A stretch of 64,000 nt of DNA from JBMDXB01 sp048594885 (GCA_048594885.1 JBMDXB010000048.1:1-64000), one strand, 5' to 3'; positions 41,576 through 50,469 are shown, counted from the first letter of the stretch. Notes: generated by a model from the letters alone, not told the origin. A program made the numbers and translations.

Positions 41576-42241
41576 ATGAAGAGACTCGTGCTGGCCGCGA
41601 CAGTCGTCACGCTGTCAGTCGGCGGGACCACTGCGTGCGCGACCAAGAAGTTCGTGCGGACGGAAGTCGGACAGGTCAACGAAAAGGTCGACACGCTGAA
41701 TCGCGGCCTCGAGGAGACACAGGAGCGGACCCGCGCCAACGAGGGCCGCATCACGGAAGTCGATCAGAAGGCGCAGACGGCGCAGACGGCGGCGACGGCT
41801 GCGGGCCAGCGCGCCGATGAAGCCCGCTCGGCGGCGGACGCTGCGAACACCCGCGCCGAAGCGGTCGAGCGCGCGTCGAAGCGGCTCGTCTACGAAGTGA
41901 CGCTGAGCGAAGAGAAGGGCAACTTCAAGTTCGGCAAGGCCGTGATGCCGGACGAGACCAAGGCGGAGATCGACGCGCTCGTGCAGAAGCTGAAGGCGGA
42001 GCCGAGCGGCGCGTTCATCGAGATCGAAGGACACACCGATTCAGCGGGCGACAAGATGTACAACTACAAGCTCGGCCTCGATCGCGCCGAGAACGTCAAG
42101 CGATACATCTATGAGACCCACCAGGTGCCGCTCCACCGGATCAACGTGATCAGCTACGGCGAGGAGAAGCCGGTCGCGCCGAACAAGAACCGAGCCGGCC
42201 GCTCGCAGAATCGCCGCGTCGTCATCCGCGTTCTGACCTAG
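41576..42241 (+). CDS. OmpA/Pal-like lipoprotein with coiled coil
   Basis: 221 residues from ATG 41576 (GGAGG 7 nt upstream). A short signal ends at Cys (TTACATKK lipobox), followed by a heptad coiled-coil region (about 30-100: EVGQVNEKVDTLNRGLEE, then repeated AQTAATAAGQRAD) and a C-terminal OmpA domain (GAFIEIEGHTDSAGDKMYNYKLGLDRAENV) that binds peptidoglycan. It anchors the outer membrane to the wall in Pal/Lpp fashion. A second in-frame ATG at 41564 lies before the RBS and was rejected. Confidence 0.88.
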   Translation: MKRLVLAATVVTLSVGGTTACATKKFVRTEVGQVNEKVDTLNRGLEETQERTRANEGRITEVDQKAQTAQTAATAAGQRADEARSAADAANTRAEAVERASKRLVYEVTLSEEKGNFKFGKAVMPDETKAEIDALVQKLKAEPSGAFIEIEGHTDSAGDKMYNYKLGLDRAENVKRYIYETHQVPLHRINVISYGEEKPVAPNKNRAGRSQNRRVVIRVLT

Positions 42242-42529
42242 AGATCAACCCGGCCCCCCCCGGCGAGGTGCACGTGCACCGTGCCGCCGTGCACCGTGCA
42301 CCTCCGCAACTGGAGGCGGCGGCGGGACCGGAGGCGGAGCGCAGAGGTGGCGCCGGGATGATCCGGCGCCATACCTCCATTAACTTCAGCACTTTCGCAG
42401 GGTGCTTCGCGCTCCGCCTCCGATTCCGACCGCCGGCCCTCCGATCCCGACTCCGAACCGAGCCCCCGGCCCCCCAGCGTCGTCTAAAGCGTGTCTGGCT
42501 CCCCGCCGATACGAACCGAGAGGGCATTC
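42242..42529. other. Intergenic region with several palindromes
   Basis: 288 bp, no gene supported. It holds GGTGCACGTGCACC (a perfect 14-bp palindrome near 42266-42279) followed by GTGCACCGTGCACC, and GGCGCCGG-GATGAT-CCGGCGCC near 42350-42371. These could be the OmpA-gene 3' end structure or operators for the next gene. Confidence 0.5.
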
Positions 42530-43099
42530 ATGCGAAAAATCATCGTCTCCGCGTGCGTTCTGCTGGCGTCCGTTCTGGCCAGCTCGCCGTGTGCAGCGCA
42601 GGCGTTCGGGATCGGCGGGCGAATGAGCATGGTTCGCGGTGACGCCGCCGCAGGGACGAGCGCAGAGCGTTTTCTCGGCGGACAAGTCCGGATGAAGCTC
42701 TCGCCGCGTTCGGCGCTCGAGGTCTCGCTGGATCGCCGCACGGAGAGCAGCGCCGATCTGACGCAGCGGACCGTCGAGATCCCGCTGCAGGGATCGCTCC
42801 TTCTCTATCCCGTCCGGACGACGTTCTCGCCGTACGTGCTCGGCGGCGTCGGTTGGTACACGCATCGTGTCGAACAGATCGGATCGGAAACAACGGTCTC
42901 GAGCGACACGTCCCGGAGGATGGGCTACCACGCAGGGATTGGAGCGGAGCTGAAGCTCGGAGCACACGCGGGCGCGCACGCCGACTATCGCTACACCTTC
43001 CTGAAGTTCGGCGATGACGATGACGGATCGCTCGCGTCGCGGTTCAAGCCGTCGTACGAGGGCTCGATGTGGACCGCGGGATTGACGCTGTATTTCTGA
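42530..43099 (+). CDS. Small outer-membrane beta-barrel-like protein
   Basis: 189 residues from ATG 42530 (MRKIIVSACVLLASV signal peptide ending PCAAQ). The mature part alternates polar and hydrophobic residues as in an eight-stranded barrel (FSPYVLGGVGWYTHR, GYHAGIGAELKLG, HADYRYTFLKFG, ending WTAGLTLYF with terminal Phe). No enzymatic motif. The terminal aromatic residue is the usual BAM recognition signal. It ends next to a REP-like element. Confidence 0.8.
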   Translation: MRKIIVSACVLLASVLASSPCAAQAFGIGGRMSMVRGDAAAGTSAERFLGGQVRMKLSPRSALEVSLDRRTESSADLTQRTVEIPLQGSLLLYPVRTTFSPYVLGGVGWYTHRVEQIGSETTVSSDTSRRMGYHAGIGAELKLGAHAGAHADYRYTFLKFGDDDDGSLASRFKPSYEGSMWTAGLTLYF

Positions 43100-43127
43100 G
43101 GGCCGGGCAAGCCCGGCCCCTACGGAA
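43098..43127. repeat. REP-like palindrome between convergent genes
   Basis: GAGGGCCGGGCAAGCCCGGCCCCTACGG at 43099-43126, the same core as the second palindrome inside mfd (6240-6262). It separates the barrel protein (plus) from the aminotransferase V gene (minus). Confidence 0.85.
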
Positions 43128-43133
43128 TCGTTC

Positions 43134-44426
43134 TCAGTTCAACCCCTTCGCCGCGATTTCCTCCATCGCTGTCGCAAACGTGTCGATCTCCTCGAGCGTC
43201 GTGTAGACGTTCGGGGTGACGCGCACGCCTTCGTACTCCGCGTGCTGGATCGGCGTTGCGATGATGCGCCAGCGCTCCCACAACCGGGCGACGACTTTTG
43301 GGGTGGGCACACCGGTGATCTGCACGTTGCCGATCGCGCAGGAATGCGCCGGATCGAGGTTCGTGTGGCTCCGGATGCGTGGGTTGGCGGACAGACGCGT
43401 CGCCCAGCGATCGCGCAGGTAGCGCAGCCGCGCCGACTTCCGATCGATGCCGATGCCCTCGTGGAAGCTGAGCGCCTCCGCGATCGCGTTGTGATTCGCC
43501 GCCGGGTGCGTACCGATCTCCTCGAACTTCCGGATGTCCTTCGTCCGCGATGCCGCGGCCGGCGTCAGCGGCCACAGGCCGGCGATGTTCTCCCGCCTGA
43601 CGTAGAGGAACCCCGTGCCGATCGGCGCGAGCAGCCACTTGTGCAGGCTCGTGCCGTAGTAGTCGCAGCCGAGGTCGGATGCGGTGTACGGGAAGTGCGC
43701 GAAGGCGTGCGCGCCGTCGACGACGGTCCTGATGCCGCGCTGGCGCGCCTCGTCGCAGATCTTCTTCACGGGGAAGATCTGTCCCGTCAGGTTCGTGATG
43801 TGGCAGAAGTGCAGGACCTTCGTTCGCGGCGTGATCGCCGACAGCAGCGCGGCCGCGAGATCGTCCATCGACTTCGGCGGCACGGCGAAGGAAACCTTCG
43901 TCAGCTTGATACCGTCACGCCGCACGCGCTGCTCCCAGGTGTCGAGCATCCGGCCGTAATCCTGGTTCGTCGTGACGACTTCGTCTCCCGCCTTCAAATC
44001 GATTCCGAGCTGCGCGATCTGAAGCGCCTCGCTCGCATTGCGCGTGATCGCCAGTTCCTCGGGGTCGCATCCAAACGCGGCCGCCAGCCGCCGGCGCACG
44101 CTCTCGATGTTCGGCTCGAGGATCTGCCACATGTGGTAGACGGGCGCCTGATTGGAGATGTCGAGGTACCGCTTCAGCGCCTCGTGGACCACGCGGGGGC
44201 TGGGACAGCAGCCGCCGTTATTGAGATTGATGATGGTGCGATCGAGCGTGAACGCCTGCTGGATCTCGCGCCAGTAGCTCTCGTCGGCGGCAACCTCCGC
44301 GGCGGCGGTGTTCGCGACATGCCGGCCGGCGGCGTGGACACGCTCGAGACCGCGGTCCGTGAAGGACGCCAGCGCCACCGCGCCTGCGCCGCCGGTCGTC
44401 TGAAGAAATCTGCGCCTGGTCAGCAT
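43134..44426 (-). CDS. Tat-exported class V PLP aminotransferase
   Basis: 430 residues from ATG 44426 (AGGAG about 6 nt upstream). A twin-arginine signal (MLTRRRFLQTTGGAGAVAL) precedes a class V fold: INLNNGGCCPSPRVV, CHITNLTGQIFPV, VDGAHAFAHFPY, and the Schiff-base Lys in YGTSLHKWLLAPIGTGFLY. It resembles the isopenicillin-N-epimerase/cysteine desulfurase-like group; the reaction is unknown. Export of a PLP enzyme by Tat fits folding with cofactor in the cytoplasm. The upstream extension of the reading frame has no family similarity. Confidence 0.87.
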   Translation of the reverse strand: MLTRRRFLQTTGGAGAVALASFTDRGLERVHAAGRHVANTAAAEVAADESYWREIQQAFTLDRTIINLNNGGCCPSPRVVHEALKRYLDISNQAPVYHMWQILEPNIESVRRRLAAAFGCDPEELAITRNASEALQIAQLGIDLKAGDEVVTTNQDYGRMLDTWEQRVRRDGIKLTKVSFAVPPKSMDDLAAALLSAITPRTKVLHFCHITNLTGQIFPVKKICDEARQRGIRTVVDGAHAFAHFPYTASDLGCDYYGTSLHKWLLAPIGTGFLYVRRENIAGLWPLTPAAASRTKDIRKFEEIGTHPAANHNAIAEALSFHEGIGIDRKSARLRYLRDRWATRLSANPRIRSHTNLDPAHSCAIGNVQITGVPTPKVVARLWERWRIIATPIQHAEYEGVRVTPNVYTTLEEIDTFATAMEEIAAKGLN

Positions 44427-44544
44427 GTGTGCTCCTCGAGGTGTCGCCATTTTTGCACGCTTTTTCTCGGCTGGCGCCGCTTCCGGGCGCCGGTACAGTG
44501 GCACAATTACGGCCGGGCTACAAACAGCCGCAGGAAGGAGGGAG

Positions 44545-45018
44545 ATGCAGTCGTACGGACCGGCCGTGCTTCGGCTCGCGGTCGGAGCGGTATTCATCGC
44601 GCATGGCGCTCAGAAACTGTTCGGAGTGTGGGGCGGAGCCGGACCTGAGGGCACTGCCGCCTCCTTCGCCCGGCTTGGCCTCACGCCCGCATATCCTTTG
44701 GCACTCGGAGCCGGCGTCGTCGAGTTCATCGGCGGCATCCTGCTGGTGCTCGGCGCCTACACGGTGGTCGCTGCGCTCGCGCTGGCAATCACGAGCGGCC
44801 TCGCCATCTGGAAAGTGCATCTTCCACACGGGTTCTTCCTCAACTGGAGCAACAACGCGGGTCAGGGTCACGGCTACGAGTTCAGCCTCCTCCTCATCGG
44901 CGCTCTCGCGGCGCTGATGCTCACCGGCGCGGGCGCTTTCTCGGTCGACCACCGCCGCCGGCGCTCGGCGGAGGCGGCCGCGGCGGGGCGCGCGCGGCTC
45001 CTCGCGCGGAAGGTCTGA
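44545..45018 (+). CDS. DoxX-family membrane protein
   Basis: 157 residues with four transmembrane helices: AVLRLAVGAVFIAHGAQKLF, LALGAGVVEFIGGILLVLG, VVAALALAITSGLAIWKVHL and YEFSLLLIGALAALMLTGAG. The HGAQKLFGVWGG stretch is typical. The family is linked to thiol or quinone chemistry but has no firm general function. AAGGAGGG fixes ATG 44545. An SDR gene follows 6 bp later. Confidence 0.88.
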   Translation: MQSYGPAVLRLAVGAVFIAHGAQKLFGVWGGAGPEGTAASFARLGLTPAYPLALGAGVVEFIGGILLVLGAYTVVAALALAITSGLAIWKVHLPHGFFLNWSNNAGQGHGYEFSLLLIGALAALMLTGAGAFSVDHRRRRSAEAAAAGRARLLARKV

Positions 45019-45024
45019 GGTCTC

Positions 45025-45765
45025 GTGCACCTCGACGATCGCGCCGTCCTCATCACCGGCGGCAAGCGGATCGGCGCCGCGGTGGCGCAGGATCTCGCGC
45101 AGCGCGGCATGCACGTCGCGCTTTCCTACAACCGCTCGCAGGCCGAAGCGCACGACCTCGCGGTGCTGGCGCAGTCGCTCGGTCGAAAAGGCGCCGCGCT
45201 GCACGCGAACCTGACGGCGCCTGGCGCCTGTGCCGACCTCGTCGATCGCGCCGTACAGGCGCTCGGGCGGCTCGACGTGCTGATCAACATGGCGTCGGTG
45301 TATGCGGTCATCGATCTGAGAGACACCGACGAGCGCGTGTGGGACGCGGTCATCGACGTCGACTTGAAGGCGTCGTTTCTCTGTGCGCTCGCGGCGATTC
45401 CGCACATGCGCGCGGCTGGCGGCGGCCGCATCATCAACTTCACCGACTGGGTGGCGGCCAGCGGGCGCCCGCGCTACCACGGCTACCTGCCGTACTACGT
45501 CGCCAAGCGCGGCGTCATCGGCCTCACCGAGGCGCTGGCGCTGGAGCTCGCCGGCGACAACATCCTCGTGAACGCCATCGCGCCGGGTCCCATTCTTCCG
45601 CCGGAGGACACCGGTGAAGAGGAGATCGGCAAGGTCGAGAAGGCAACGCCGCTCGGGCGCTGGGGAGGCGAGCAGGAAATCGTGAAGGCGGTGGCGTTCC
45701 TGCTGGACAGCGATTTCGTGACGGGCGAGACGATCCGCGTCGACGGCGGGCGCCACGTCAAGTAA
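45025..45765 (+). CDS. Short-chain dehydrogenase, pteridine-reductase-like
   Basis: 246 residues. VLITGGKRIGAAVAQDLAQRG gives the TGGKRIG dinucleotide site (Arg/Lys suggests NADPH), then NMASVYAVIDL instead of the usual NNAG. The catalytic Tyr-Lys is in PYYVAKRGVIGL, with DGGRHVK at the end. TGGxRIG with NxAS is the pattern of FolM/PTR1 dihydropteridine reductases, so tetrahydropterin or folate reduction is plausible. GTG 45025 lies 6 bp after doxX. Confidence 0.82.
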   Translation: MHLDDRAVLITGGKRIGAAVAQDLAQRGMHVALSYNRSQAEAHDLAVLAQSLGRKGAALHANLTAPGACADLVDRAVQALGRLDVLINMASVYAVIDLRDTDERVWDAVIDVDLKASFLCALAAIPHMRAAGGGRIINFTDWVAASGRPRYHGYLPYYVAKRGVIGLTEALALELAGDNILVNAIAPGPILPPEDTGEEEIGKVEKATPLGRWGGEQEIVKAVAFLLDSDFVTGETIRVDGGRHVK

Positions 45766-45769
45766 CGCG

Positions 45770-46966
45770 CTACGCGCTCGGCGCTGCGTGCGCGAACAGC
45801 TCGCGCATCGACTCCAGCGCGCCGGTGAGCTCCCGCCGGCCGCGCGCGAAGCAGAAGCGGATGTAGCCTTCGCCCGCGGCGCCGAAATCCGCGCCGGGCA
45901 CGCATCCAATCCGGCCGCGTGAGATCAGGTACTCCGCCATCGCCCACGAGATGGAAGCTGGCGTCGCCTCCGGCGGCTGCCACGACGGGTCGATGCGAAG
46001 GAACGCGTAAAACGCTCCCTTCGGCGGCTCGCCCGACAGTACGCCGGCCGCGTGCTCGCGGATTCCGGCGTAGAACAGATCCCGCCGCGCGCGTAGTTCC
46101 TCCCGGAACGCGGCGATGCACTCCTGCGATCCTTCGAGCGCGCCGACCCCGCCGTACTGCACGACCGACGAGATGTTGCTCGCCGTGTAGAACAGCACCT
46201 TCTTCATGCGCTCGCGCAGCTTTGCGTCGCGCGCCGCGAGGTACCCGAGCCGCAACCCAGTCATCGCGTATGTCTTGCTGAACGTGAAGAACGAGATCGT
46301 CCGCTCGTACATCTCCGGCAGCGACGCCGGGCTCACGTGCTCCGCGTCGTCGAAGACGACATCCTCATATGCCTCGTCGGAGATGAGCCAGAGGTCGCGT
46401 TCGCGGCAGAGCGCGGCGATCGCCTCGACGTCGGCTCTCGTCAGGACGCCACCGGTCGGATTCTGCGGGGAGTTGATGTAGATCGCGCGCGTGCGCCGCG
46501 TGATCTTCGACGCCAGCTCGCCGAGGTCGTACCGCCACCCGAGCCGCTCGTGCAGCGGGCACGGCACCGGCACCGCGTGCGCGGCCTTGATGTTGCCCAT
46601 GCACGGCGGCCATTCCGGATCCGGCACGATCACTTCATCTCCGGGTTCGAGCAGCGCCTGGCACGTCACGTACAGCGCATGGATTCCGCCCGTCGTCACC
46701 ATCACTTCGTCGCCGGCGCCGACGGGAATGCCGTTGACCTTCTGCAACTTGCCCGCAAGGAGCTCGAGCAGCCGGGGAATGCCGGTCGTCTGGACGTAGT
46801 GACTGCGGTTCTCGTCGATGGCGCGATGCATCGCGAGCTTGACCGTGTCGGGCGCGTCGAAGCTCACGTCCCCCTGATCGAGACGGAACGGATCCTGGAC
46901 GGAATACATCATGTCGCGGATGCGGATGATGCCCGAGAAGGGGACGGAGTCGAGGAACTGACCCAT
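45770..46966 (-). CDS. Class I/II PLP aminotransferase
   Basis: 398 residues, fold type I. VTTGGIHALYVTCQALLEPGDEV, SPQNPTGGVLTRAD, LISDEAYEDVVFD, the PLP Lys in FTFSKTYAMTGLRLGYLA, and GCVPGADFGAAGEGYIRFCFA are all present. It is closest in style to AspC-like transaminases acting on aspartate or aromatic keto acids; the substrate is open. It converges on the pteridine-reductase-like gene 5 bp away. Confidence 0.88.
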   Translation of the reverse strand: MGQFLDSVPFSGIIRIRDMMYSVQDPFRLDQGDVSFDAPDTVKLAMHRAIDENRSHYVQTTGIPRLLELLAGKLQKVNGIPVGAGDEVMVTTGGIHALYVTCQALLEPGDEVIVPDPEWPPCMGNIKAAHAVPVPCPLHERLGWRYDLGELASKITRRTRAIYINSPQNPTGGVLTRADVEAIAALCRERDLWLISDEAYEDVVFDDAEHVSPASLPEMYERTISFFTFSKTYAMTGLRLGYLAARDAKLRERMKKVLFYTASNISSVVQYGGVGALEGSQECIAAFREELRARRDLFYAGIREHAAGVLSGEPPKGAFYAFLRIDPSWQPPEATPASISWAMAEYLISRGRIGCVPGADFGAAGEGYIRFCFARGRRELTGALESMRELFAHAAPSA

Positions 46967-47040
46967 AGCGCAGTCGGATTATACGAGAAGCGCCGGGCGT
47001 GGCGGCCTGCGCGGGGAACAGCGGGAGCGCCGCATCGTGC

Positions 47041-47886
47041 TTATGCGACCGCCGCGAGGATTCGCTCGAGCGTTGCCGAGGCGCGGCCGACGGGCAGGTT
47101 GCTGATGTAGAAGTGGCGTGCCCCTGCGGCCATCAGCGTGCGGATCGATCGCGCACAGATTTCGTCCGGCGTCGCGCCCGCCGCGAACTCGCGCGTGAGC
47201 TCTTCGACCGGCACCGGCAGGAACTCACGAAGCACGTTCAGCGTCCGCGGATTCGCCGACCGGTAATAGAAGACGCCGAACAGCGCCGGCAGCTTCAGGC
47301 CCCGGCGATCCGCCTCGTTGAGGAACCGCTCGACGCTGCCCGCAGCGTGGTGCGACACGATCTGCGTCAGGTAGAACTCCGCGGTGGCATGCTCATCGAG
47401 GAGGTGGCCGACCTGCGCGACGCAATCCCCGTGCGGGTTGGCCCAGCCGCCGAGTGCCAGATCGGCAACGCGCCGCCGAATCTCCTCGCGCAACTGCCAC
47501 GCGTGATCGACGCACCGCGGGGGACCGAGCGTCTTGTCCCCACCGAGGACGACGAGCGCGTCGAATCCGTGATGATGCGCGCGATCCGCGTACGCCAGGC
47601 AGTAGTCGAGCGGATGCTTGCAGGTCAGGAACGGAATGACGAACGAGCGCGGCACGTCCTGACCGAGGTTGATCACGAGGTGGCGAAGGTTGTCCTCCTC
47701 CTTCGAGCCGACGGCGCTGTCGGTGAGAAACACGAACGTGCCGTGACGCGTGAGCCCCTTGACGGCGTGATACGTGTCGATCCACGCGTCCATGCTCGCC
47801 GACGCCTCGAGCTCCGCGCGCGGCGGCCGGAGCTCCGCGGCGATCACACCGGTACCGGATTCGAGGATTTTCAGAAGTGTTTGCAT
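47041..47886 (-). CDS. Methylenetetrahydrofolate reductase-like protein
   Basis: 281 residues from ATG 47886. MetF-type TIM-barrel features: VIAAELRPPRAELE at the N-terminus, HGTFVFLTDSAVGSKEEDN, VIPFLTCKHPLDYCLAYA, DALVVLGGDKTLGP and GGWANPHGD. The flavin-binding Thr/Asp region is similar but not identical to MetF. It may act in folate C1 metabolism; the pteridine reductase gene lies 1.3 kb away. An upstream in-frame ATG falls in heptamer array G and was rejected. Confidence 0.78.
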   Translation of the reverse strand: MQTLLKILESGTGVIAAELRPPRAELEASASMDAWIDTYHAVKGLTRHGTFVFLTDSAVGSKEEDNLRHLVINLGQDVPRSFVIPFLTCKHPLDYCLAYADRAHHHGFDALVVLGGDKTLGPPRCVDHAWQLREEIRRRVADLALGGWANPHGDCVAQVGHLLDEHATAEFYLTQIVSHHAAGSVERFLNEADRRGLKLPALFGVFYYRSANPRTLNVLREFLPVPVEELTREFAAGATPDEICARSIRTLMAAGARHFYISNLPVGRASATLERILAAVA

Positions 47887-47896
47887 TCGCCGCGAT

Positions 47897-48023
47897 CGGT
47901 CAACTCCCAAGGACCAACTACCAAAGGCCAAATTCCCGAACTGCCAAAGGCTTGGCCCTTGGCACGTTGGTCTTTGGGAGTTGAACTACTTGGCAGTTGG
48001 TTGTTGGCTCGTTGGTCTTTGAC
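47897..48023. repeat. Heptamer array G (CCAA / TTGG), two inverted arms
   Basis: The left arm (47900-47951) reads CAACTCCCAAGGACCAACTACCAAAGGCC and similar. The right arm (about 47952-48020) reads TTGGCCCTTGGCACGTTGGTCTTTGGGAGTTG and on. The arms are imperfect inverses. Units are more degenerate than in D and F but share AACTCCCAA, CCAAAGGCCAA and CCAAGGACC blocks. It lies between divergent MetF-like (minus) and desulfhydrase (plus) genes. Confidence 0.85.
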
Positions 48024-48039
48024 AAGCGATCAGTATACT
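48012..48039 (+). promoter_or_regulatory. Possible promoter of the D-cysteine desulfhydrase-like gene
   Basis: TTGGTC (48012-48017) and TATACT (48034-48039) are 16 bp apart, and the -35 lies in the last unit of array G. ATG 48049 is 10 bp after the -10, so the message would be nearly leaderless. Evidence is consensus similarity. Confidence 0.4.
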
Positions 48040-48048
48040 GAAGGCTTG

Positions 48049-49008
48049 ATGTTCGGCTCGCTCTCCTCGCTGCCGACGGTGCCGCTCGCGCCGGCTCCCA
48101 CACCCGTCGAAGAGCTCCCTCGCCTCGCCGCCGCGATCGGCTGCCGCGCGCGCCTGCTGATCAAGCGTGACGATACGATCGGCTTCGCCTTCGGCGGCAA
48201 CAAGGTGCGCAAGCTGCGGTACGTCGCCGCAGAGGCGATGCGTCAGGGAGCGGACACGCTGATCACCGCCGGCGGCGTGCAATCCAATCACGCGCGCGTG
48301 ACAGCCGCGGCGGCGGCAAAGCTGGGCATGCGCTGCGTGCTGATCGCCAACGGCGTGGCGCCGGAGAAGCCCACCGCGAATGCGCTCCTCGATCGTCTTC
48401 TTGGCGCAGACGTGCGGTACGTTGCCGACCCCGGAGATCGTACGCCGGCGATGGAGGACGCGGCACGCGAGCTGCGTGCCGAGGGACGAACGCCGTTCGT
48501 CATCCCGATCGGCGCCTCGACGCCGCTCGGCGCCGCCGGCTTCGTCGACGGCCTCCGCGAGCTGCTCACCCAGATCGAGCCGCCCGATCTGATCGTCCAC
48601 TCCACGTCGTCGGGCGGCACGCAGGCCGGACTGGCAGCCGGCTGCGCGCTCGCGGGCATCCCCACGCGGGTCGTCGGCATCAGCGCCGATGAACCGTCGG
48701 CGGCGCTTCAGGCGGAGATTCGTGCGATTCTCGACGGTCTCGGGCCGCTGCTTCGCACCGATCGGCCGCTCGACGGTATTCCATTGCACGTCGACGACGG
48801 GTTCATCGGCGAGGGCTACGCGATCCCGACGCCCGAATCGCGCGAAGCGCTCGATTTGACCGCACGAACCGAAGCCATCTTTCTCGATCCGACCTACACC
48901 GCGAAGGCGATGGCCGCTGTGATTGCCTTCGCCAGGCGCGGGGAGCTCTCCGAAGGGCAGACGGTACTGTTCTGGCACACCGGGGGGCAGGTCCGGCTCT
49001 TTGCGTGA
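48049..49008 (+). CDS. dcyD: D-cysteine desulfhydrase / ACC-deaminase family protein
   Basis: 319 residues, fold type II PLP enzyme. IKRDDTIGFAFGGNKVRKLRYVAAEA contains the PLP Lys; TLITAGGVQSNHARVTAAAAAKLG and HSTSSGGTQAGLAAGCALAG (phosphate cradle) follow, with FWHTGGQVRLFA at the C-terminus. D-cysteine desulfhydrase and 1-aminocyclopropane-1-carboxylate deaminase share this fold. Without the ACC-specific residues checked, desulfhydrase is the safer call. The reading frame extends far upstream but is not coding there. Confidence 0.85.
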   Translation: MFGSLSSLPTVPLAPAPTPVEELPRLAAAIGCRARLLIKRDDTIGFAFGGNKVRKLRYVAAEAMRQGADTLITAGGVQSNHARVTAAAAAKLGMRCVLIANGVAPEKPTANALLDRLLGADVRYVADPGDRTPAMEDAARELRAEGRTPFVIPIGASTPLGAAGFVDGLRELLTQIEPPDLIVHSTSSGGTQAGLAAGCALAGIPTRVVGISADEPSAALQAEIRAILDGLGPLLRTDRPLDGIPLHVDDGFIGEGYAIPTPESREALDLTARTEAIFLDPTYTAKAMAAVIAFARRGELSEGQTVLFWHTGGQVRLFA

Positions 49009-49017
49009 CGTGAGGAC

Positions 49018-50469
49018 ATGCTGACGCTGACGTTTCTCGGTGCGGCGCGTACGGTGACCGGCTCGAAGTATTTGCTCGCCAACGGCACGGGCAAGGTCCT
49101 GATCGACGCCGGGCTGTTTCAGGGCCTGAAAGAGCTGCGCGAACGCAACTGGCAGGATCTGCCGGTGCGGCCGTCAGACATCGACGCCATCATCCTCACG
49201 CACGCGCATCTCGATCACGTCGGCTACCTGCCACGCCTCGTCTCGCAGGGATTCCGCGGCCGCGTTTTCTGCACGGCCGGCACACGCGATCTCTGCCGCA
49301 TCGTGCTGCCGGACGCCGGCCGCATCCAGGAAGAGGACGCCGAAAACGCCAACCGCTACGGTTACACGAAACACCGCCCGGCGCTGCCGCTCTACACCGA
49401 AGCCGATGCATTTCGTGCCGTGTCGCTGCTGCAGCCAGTCGGCTACGAGCGGGCGATGCCCGTCGCCTCCGGCATCGACGTGGACTTCATCAACGCCGGG
49501 CATCTGCTCGGATCGGCGTACGCGCGCGTGCGCGTAGACGGAAAGATGGTCCTGTTCGGCGGAGATTTGGGGCGCTTCGAACGTCCGGTGCTGCCGGACC
49601 CGGCCTTCGTAGCGGAGGCCGATTATCTCCTGGTCGAATCGACGTACGGCAATCGCCGGCATGCGCCGGATGACGATGGCGCCATGCTGGCGGAGGTAAT
49701 CTCCCGAACCGCGGACCAAGGCGGCCGCGTGATCATCCCGGCGTTTGCGGTTGGCCGAGTCGAGGAGCTTCTGTACTGGATCAAGCGGCTCGAGGAGCAG
49801 AAGCGAATCCCGGTGCTGCCGGTGTTCGTGGACAGCCCGATGGCGACCGAGGCGCTGGCGCGCTACAGCGAGCGGCTGCGCGAGCTCGACGACGACCTGC
49901 AGCCGGAGCTGCACGACGAAAAAGCGCCGCACGGCCCGGCGGATCGCACCGAGGGGCGGTCCGCGCGGCGTCATCACGCGCAGCAGGAACGCCAGCTGTG
50001 CGCTTTCTGCACCACGCGATTCAGGACGATCGCATCAGCGCAAGAGTCGAAGGAGCTGACGCGCTCGAAGATGCCGGCGATCGTCATCTCGTCGAGCGGG
50101 ATGGCGACCGGCGGCCGCGTGCTGCACCACCTCAAAGCGGCGCTTCCCGACGCGCGCAACACCGTCCTGTTCTGCGGCTATCAGGCGGCGGGCACGCGCG
50201 GCCGCGCGCTCGTGGAGAAGCAGCCCGCGGTGAAGATCCACGGGCAGTTGATTCCCGTACACGCGCGCATCGCGCACATCGAGCAGATGTCGGCCCACGC
50301 GGACGCCGAAGAGATCCTGCGCTGGCTGGGCGGCTTCACGCGGCCGCCACGGACGACCTTCCTGGTGCATGGCGAGGAGCCTGCAATGGAAGCGCTGGCG
50401 CAGTCAGTGCAGGCCAGGCCCGGCTGGACATGCCGGATGCCGGAATGGAAAGAAGTGGTAGACCTATGA
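49018..50469 (+). CDS. MBL-fold beta-CASP RNA-processing nuclease family
   Basis: 483 residues. LTLTFLGAARTVTGSKYLL opens the metallo-beta-lactamase domain, with ILTHAHLDHVGYLPRLV (HxHxDH zinc site), NAGHLLGSA, and FGGDLGRF. The beta-CASP insert follows (IIPAFAVGRVEELLYWI, VDSPMATEAL), then VISSSGMATGGRVLHHL, HGQLIPVHARI with MSAHADAEEILRWL, and LVHGEEPAMEAL. This is the CPSF73/RNase J-like archaeal/bacterial group. The ATG of the next gene overlaps the stop (ATGA). Confidence 0.9.
   Translation: MLTLTFLGAARTVTGSKYLLANGTGKVLIDAGLFQGLKELRERNWQDLPVRPSDIDAIILTHAHLDHVGYLPRLVSQGFRGRVFCTAGTRDLCRIVLPDAGRIQEEDAENANRYGYTKHRPALPLYTEADAFRAVSLLQPVGYERAMPVASGIDVDFINAGHLLGSAYARVRVDGKMVLFGGDLGRFERPVLPDPAFVAEADYLLVESTYGNRRHAPDDDGAMLAEVISRTADQGGRVIIPAFAVGRVEELLYWIKRLEEQKRIPVLPVFVDSPMATEALARYSERLRELDDDLQPELHDEKAPHGPADRTEGRSARRHHAQQERQLCAFCTTRFRTIASAQESKELTRSKMPAIVISSSGMATGGRVLHHLKAALPDARNTVLFCGYQAAGTRGRALVEKQPAVKIHGQLIPVHARIAHIEQMSAHADAEEILRWLGGFTRPPRTTFLVHGEEPAMEALAQSVQARPGWTCRMPEWKEVVDL

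Noticed and set aside
46999..48048. Upstream extension of the desulfhydrase frame (669 codons in total)
   Set aside because: It runs antisense through the MetF-like gene and array G; the conserved protein begins at ATG 48049.
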